Source: Acridotheres tristis (Eukaryota > Chordata > Aves > Passeriformes > Sturnidae). Taken from it: DNA of 64,000 nucleotides. The notes beneath the pieces are model-generated. The model ran no database searches and was not told the DNA's origin. It saw only the letters and a program-made list of their open reading frames with translations. Location: assembly GCA_037013685.1 (NCBI GenBank), contig CM072886.1, positions 2,728,001 to 2,792,000 of the forward strand, written 5' to 3'. Numbering within the stretch: the stretch's first letter is position 1; each line of letters begins with the position of its first letter. Made by a program: the position numbers and the translations under genes. Positions 61,201-64,000 of the stretch are shown in pieces.

Positions 61201-63460
61201 GAGTTGTTTTAAACAGTCCCTAAAACACAAAAAGTGATTCTGTTTGCTGAGTTGTCAGGCCTACCTTAACCTTTGGTGGCAGCAGGCTTGGATTTCCCTC
61301 CCTGAACCGACCAAAAAATTCCTCTGGCCAAGTGCATTCACCTGCCATAGAGGAGTTCTCTGCTTTTTCCTTCACACAGCAACTCTCTGTGGGCACCCAC
61401 TTGCTTTCAGATTTCTAAGTCTGAACAATTCCATTTATTGCAGACAACAACACAATCAGGGAGATGTTGCTGTTTCACTGCCTGTCCTGTTACTCAGTAG
61501 TAACAGAGCAGCTTCATTCGTATGATAGCTCAGTGCAAAAGGAAATATTTTAAGAATAAAAAAGTTCCTGCTTAGGAGAAAACAATTCCCTTTCCCAGCC
61601 TGAGTAACTATTCTGTACAAACAGGAGCAAGGCACATTGAACTTTGGTGTTTATGATAATTCCTTAGAGTTATCAGTGCTTTCAGTGGGGTGAAGAAAGT
61701 TAAAACTTGACATCTCCTTATGCATTCTCAAATATACTTGATTTCCCCCCCTTCACAGGGGCTTCATTGCCATAAAAAACTTGATTGCTTCTTGCTAGTG
61801 TGCATATAAAAATAAAATGGAAGCAACACCCAGGTTAGGCACTTTAGTTAGATCAGTTGGGTTCCACTTCCAGTATTTTTAATGGGAATGGATCGTGGAA
61901 TCATAGAATCACAGAACCATGGAATCATGGAGTCACAGAATGGCCTGGGGGACAAGACACCTTAAAAATCACCTGGTTCCAACCCACAGGGACACCTTCC
62001 ACTGTCCCAGGTTTGTCAGATCCTCATCCAACCTGGCCTTGAACACTTCCAGGCATGGGGAGTCCACAATCTCCCTGGGGAATCTGTGCCAGGGTCTCAC
62101 CAGCCTCACAGTACAGAATCTCCATGCCCCATCATTCCATTTCTTGGGAAAGGTCCCTCTCCAGATTTCTTGTACCCCCTGGAAGTTGCTCTGTGGTCTC
62201 TGTGAAGCCTTTTCTTCTCCAGGCTGCACAGCCTCATTTAACACCTTGCCTTTTACTAATTTCCTGTGAAATCCATACCTACCCCAGCCAAAGAGAACCA
62301 GCCACCAAAAATATCTTCTCCCATGAGAAAGGGATGAGAGCAGCAGGCAGTTTAAATAGAGAGCCTCCACCAGCAGCCACATGAAATTGGTCATCATGAA
62401 GTAGTGACAGAAAACCACAGAGATCTTGCATTGGGTCTGGGGAACAGGAGAGTCACAGTTCAGGCATGGCTTGGAGACACATGTCTTTGATCTGAACATG
62501 GAGACACATCTGTAATATTGGCTGAGTTCTACCAAGAACAAGATCTCACTATTAACTGCTGTTTAAACTGAGAGATTCAAACATAAAACTGATGGCTTAG
62601 GCATCATAACACCTTGGAATCTCCACTGCATTTTGCTTTCTATCTCCATGTTAGAAATATAACTTAACATGTTAGAAATATAACTTAAATATAACATGTG
62701 AGTTCTCTCACAAATGCACTGCCTTGAGTGAACTTTCAGTGTCAAATGCTCCTTTGAATTAAGGTCCAAGGATCCATTTTCTCCTTGTGCTCAGCTCTAA
62801 AATTCTGTGTGGCTGAGCAATGCAGAGCCATCCCACAAAGCTCTGCTTGGAAACCATTGCCACACTGCCAAGATCTGGGGCTGGATGAACACTAAATTCA
62901 TTGCCTGGTACCTTGAGTGCTTTGTGGTTCACATATCAGAGCTTTCAACCAGAACAGGAAATCCAACATTTCCAGTAGAATAAGCTTTAAAAGTTGTTCT
63001 TTGATGTACTCAGAGATCTTCAGTTTTAGGCTTCAGATTATTGAAACGTAACAGTGTAATGATATTACTTTGTTGCCATGTGAGAGTCCAAATTTCATTT
63101 AGAGTGCTGCAACATCACAAATTGAGGCTTTAAGAATATAGGAAGGCATAATGTACATATATATGGAAGTAAAATGTACTGAAAAAAATTATATCATTTT
63201 CATTACCAGGTTAGAAAGGGAAAAAAAACCCCAATAAGTAGTAAAAAGAGACATGAAAAGTGAAACCACAAATAAATGGTATGTAAAAACATCAAATACC
63301 ACAATATCCTGCTTTTCATGTGCTTACTGTAGAGAAGCTGCAGTGATCAATGCCTTCCTCCTGGAAAAGGACAGCATCCTTAATGAAAATGGCAATGGCC
63401 TTTAAGATGAATGTAAAAAAGAGCTGTACATGGATATAATTCCTGGGACAGCGAAGCCTC
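55105..63460 (-). CDS. GHRHR: Growth-hormone-releasing-hormone receptor, 3' part (8 exons, 5' end outside window)
   Basis: This is a class B1 G-protein-coupled receptor of the plasma membrane. In vertebrates GHRHR acts on pituitary somatotrophs, binds GHRH and signals through Gs and cAMP. Coding exons on the minus strand, in transcript order, are 63460-63328, 62436-62283, 61075-61015, 60908-60839, 59326-59235, 58737-58608, 57171-57130 and 55227-55105. Total 805 nt, giving 267 complete codons plus the stop after one base that finishes a codon begun upstream. All introns are GT-AG and all phases join. Visible landmarks are RCPRNYIH at the start of TM2, [13 protein letters not shown] in TM3, the TM4 GWG-FP motif split across two exons, the ECL1 and ECL2 cysteines (QCK and ACWD), PLFGTHY in TM6, [18 protein letters not shown] in TM7 and WHG in helix 8. 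The YLNCLL and HCSFST segments fit GHRHR better than VIPR, secretin or PAC1 receptors. The paralogue GHRHR2 is the main alternative. Signal peptide, ectodomain and most of TM1 are not in the window. Confidence 0.95.
55228..57129 (-). other. GHRHR: GHRHR last intron
   Basis: An intron of 1,902 bp with donor GTAAGG and acceptor CCCAG. It carries the weak CTCF-like motif near 56,950. No repeat element recognised. Confidence 0.85.
56950..56963 (+). promoter_or_regulatory. Weak CTCF-like motif in last GHRHR intron
   Basis: The first 12 bases (CCACTAGATGGC) match the CTCF core on the plus strand, but the last two (TT) do not fit the consensus R-S. It faces away from the better motif at 49,222-49,235. 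Low confidence without occupancy data. Confidence 0.25.
57130..57171 (-). CDS. GHRHR: GHRHR exon: TM7 (14 codons)
   Basis: This 42-nt exon is the standard very short class B exon. It has acceptor TTTTTCAG and donor GTAAGG, is in phase 0 on both sides and encodes [14 protein letters not shown]. The length, phase and FLNQE end match the conserved exon at this position in the secretin receptor family. It is too short for ORF scanning. Confidence 0.95.
57172..58607 (-). other. GHRHR: GHRHR intron before the TM7 exon
   Basis: An intron of 1,436 bp with a GC-richer stretch at 57,760-58,190 holding overlapping frames of up to 127 codons on both strands. None resembles a known protein; possibly an unrecognised old insertion. 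Confidence 0.8.
58608..58737 (-). CDS. GHRHR: GHRHR exon: TM6, ECL3, start of TM7
   Basis: Exon of 130 nt, acceptor GTGCTAG, donor GTATAA. One base completes arginine, then 43 codons follow: [20 protein letters not shown], then [20 protein letters not shown], then SFQ. It contains the TM6 P-L-F-G kink region, ECL3 and the start of TM7. It ends in phase 0. Confidence 0.95.
59235..59326 (-). CDS. GHRHR: GHRHR exon: TM5 end and ICL3
   Basis: Exon of 92 nt, acceptor GAACAG with a pyrimidine-rich stretch further upstream, donor GTAACA. It encodes [20 protein letters not shown] and then [10 protein letters not shown], plus two bases of an arginine codon. The basic LLKKL segment at the cytoplasmic end of TM5 is the G-protein coupling part of ICL3 in this family. 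Confidence 0.94.
59327..60838 (-). other. GHRHR: GHRHR intron before the TM5 exon
   Basis: An intron of 1,512 bp with a T-rich tract on the plus strand near 59,417-59,445 and the CR1 scrap at 60.3 kb. Nothing else recognised. Confidence 0.8.
60294..60335 (+). mobile_element. Minimal CR1 tail remnant in GHRHR intron
   Basis: TCTTTAAAATCCCTTCCAACCC and AAAGCTTTCTGATTCC match the terminal CR1 bases in sense to the plus strand (antisense to GHRHR). It lies in the 1.5-kb intron before the TM5 exon. Confidence 0.6.
60839..60908 (-). CDS. GHRHR: GHRHR exon: ECL2 and start of TM5
   Basis: Exon of 70 nt, acceptor TTCACAG, donor GTAGGT. One base completes alanine, followed by [20 protein letters not shown] and then SVG. 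The first cysteine is the ECL2 disulfide residue that pairs with TM3 in class B receptors. The intron separating it from the preceding exon is only 106 bp, the shortest in the visible gene. Confidence 0.94.
61015..61075 (-). CDS. GHRHR: GHRHR exon: rest of TM4, start of ECL2
   Basis: Exon of 61 nt, acceptor GACAG, donor GTAAGT. Two bases complete the glycine of GWG. Then come [19 protein letters not shown] and two bases of an alanine codon finished in the next exon. It supplies the proline of the class B GWGxP motif and the start of extracellular loop 2. It is too short to stand out as an open reading frame; the call rests on similarity and phase. Confidence 0.93.
61893..62257 (-). mobile_element. 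CR1 LINE fragment in GHRHR intron
   Basis: The 3' end of a CR1 element lies in the sense direction of the gene. The plus strand shows the reversed CR1 tail (several GAATCATAGAATCACAGAA-type units at 61,895-61,940). The usual CR1 3' region then follows in antisense (CAGGGACACCTTCCACTG, CTTGAACACTTCCAGG, TTCTTCTCCAGGCTGCACAG). The element is 5' truncated, and its 5' boundary stops about 26-30 bp from the donor of the TM3-TM4 exon. Confidence 0.9.
62283..62436 (-). CDS. GHRHR: GHRHR exon: TM3, ICL2, start of TM4
   Basis: Exon of 154 nt (51 codons plus one base), acceptor CCCCAG, donor GTAGGT. It starts TQCK, whose cysteine is the conserved ECL1 partner of the ECL2 disulfide, and continues through TM3 ([19 protein letters not shown]) and ICL2 (SLSHGRRYF) to the GWG of TM4. 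The donor is followed within about 30 bp by the 5' end of a CR1 insertion, and the reading frame stays open past the donor as far as 61969. Confidence 0.95.
62437..63327 (-). other. GHRHR: GHRHR intron between the TM2 and TM3 exons
   Basis: An intron of 891 bp, donor GTAAGC and acceptor CCCCAG, holding the 21-bp tandem duplication. Nothing else recognised. Confidence 0.85.
62648..62690 (+). repeat. 21-bp tandem duplication in GHRHR intron
   Basis: ATGTTAGAAATATAACTTAAC occurs at 62,648 and 62,669, the second copy with an altered last base, followed by a related AATATAACATG. It lies in the intron between the TM2 and TM3 exons. Confidence 0.85.
63328..63460 (-). CDS. GHRHR: GHRHR exon: ICL1, TM2, start of ECL1
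   Basis: Exon of 133 nt, with acceptor TTCCAG just above 63460 and donor GTAAGC just below 63328. The first base completes a codon from the upstream exon and 44 whole codons follow, starting [10 protein letters not shown] and ending HCSFST. It carries the first intracellular loop, all of TM2 (with [15 protein letters not shown]) and the beginning of ECL1. If the usual 13-exon layout holds, this is exon 6. The upstream TM1 exon was not found in the remaining 540 bases. Confidence 0.95.
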
Positions 63461-64000
63461 CTGGAAGAAAAGAAGAGAGGTCCCTCTGTGATAATTAACT
63501 TACTTGTGCAGGCAGTAATTAAAATAAACAATAAGCCCTTGTTTTATCTCAGGTACTTCCAGACACATTTAGGAAGAACATTTTGATCCACTGAGTTCTT
63601 TCAGAGAGAGGCAGAAAACTTCCTCATGTGAAGCAAATCAGCCACATCTACATCCTAATCTCTTTCCTTGTTAACCAGAACTATATTTTTTTTTCCTTGC
63701 TTTGCCAAAGTTATTTAGATGAATTAAGTAAAAGCACAGAAGAGCTTTAAAACAATTTGGCACATGTACTTTAAATTCAGTTTACGCATCTACCTTAAAT
63801 TCCCTGTTAACTGAGATTACATTTTTACTGTCATTAAATGCAGATTTTTTTGAAGGCATTATACAGCTTCAGCTTCATGTTTTCAGTTGGAGATGAGGAC
63901 TTCTGTTAATAATCAGAAAGTTCCACTAGAAGCTGAATTCCATCCAGACCCAGTATTCGGAGGGTCCCTTAATCTGAAAGTTCACTTAGAGTGTGCAGAA
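63461..64000 (-). other. GHRHR: Start of the next upstream GHRHR intron
   Basis: 540 bases up to the window edge. No TM1 exon could be read here, so this is probably all intron. The rest of the gene continues beyond the window. Confidence 0.7.

Noticed and set aside
61969..62541. 190-codon minus-strand frame as a single-exon gene
   Set aside because: Only 62,283-62,436 is coding (a GHRHR exon). The rest is intron, including a CR1. It is kept only as a possible intron-retention product.

Overview
The window looks like nuclear DNA from a bird, probably a passerine, though the order is only inferred. At least twenty fragments of CR1 LINE retrotransposons are scattered through it. Most carry the CR1 3' end, with the phrase GGTCCCTTCCAACCC and its variants, and are truncated at the 5' side. 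There are no bacterial-style operons. The single recognisable gene is split into short exons with GT-AG introns. I found no virus, plasmid, CRISPR array or microbial gene cluster.

The gene is the 3' two thirds of GHRHR, the growth-hormone-releasing-hormone receptor, a class B1 (secretin family) G-protein-coupled receptor. It is on the minus strand at about 55.1-63.5 kb. Eight coding exons can be read with all splice sites and reading phases consistent. They run from the first intracellular loop and TM2 to the stop codon: 267 complete codons plus the stop, about 63 percent of a receptor of roughly 420 residues. The 5' exons (signal peptide, hormone-binding ectodomain, TM1) and the promoter lie beyond position 64,000.

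Positions 1 to about 55,000 are downstream of the 3' end of GHRHR and look intergenic. I recognise no coding exon, tRNA or rRNA there. In other vertebrates the gene 3' of GHRHR is ADCYAP1R1, so this is probably the GHRHR-ADCYAP1R1 gap, but nothing here proves it. The block holds CR1 fragments, A-rich tracts, a (GGAA)n/(GAAA)n polypurine tract of about 330 bp, a compound pentanucleotide tract seeded at a CR1 tail, a (TTCTC)n tract, and an older repeat family with two direct copies and one inverted copy at 46.3-48.9 kb. It also has a near-perfect CTCF-type motif at 49.2 kb.

The points most worth a second look are: a CR1 insertion ending within about 30 bp of a GHRHR splice donor, with a reading frame that stays open from the exon through the CR1; the CTCF-type motif 3' of the gene; and the inverted/direct repeat cluster at 46-49 kb. 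I see no convincing undescribed biological system in this window.
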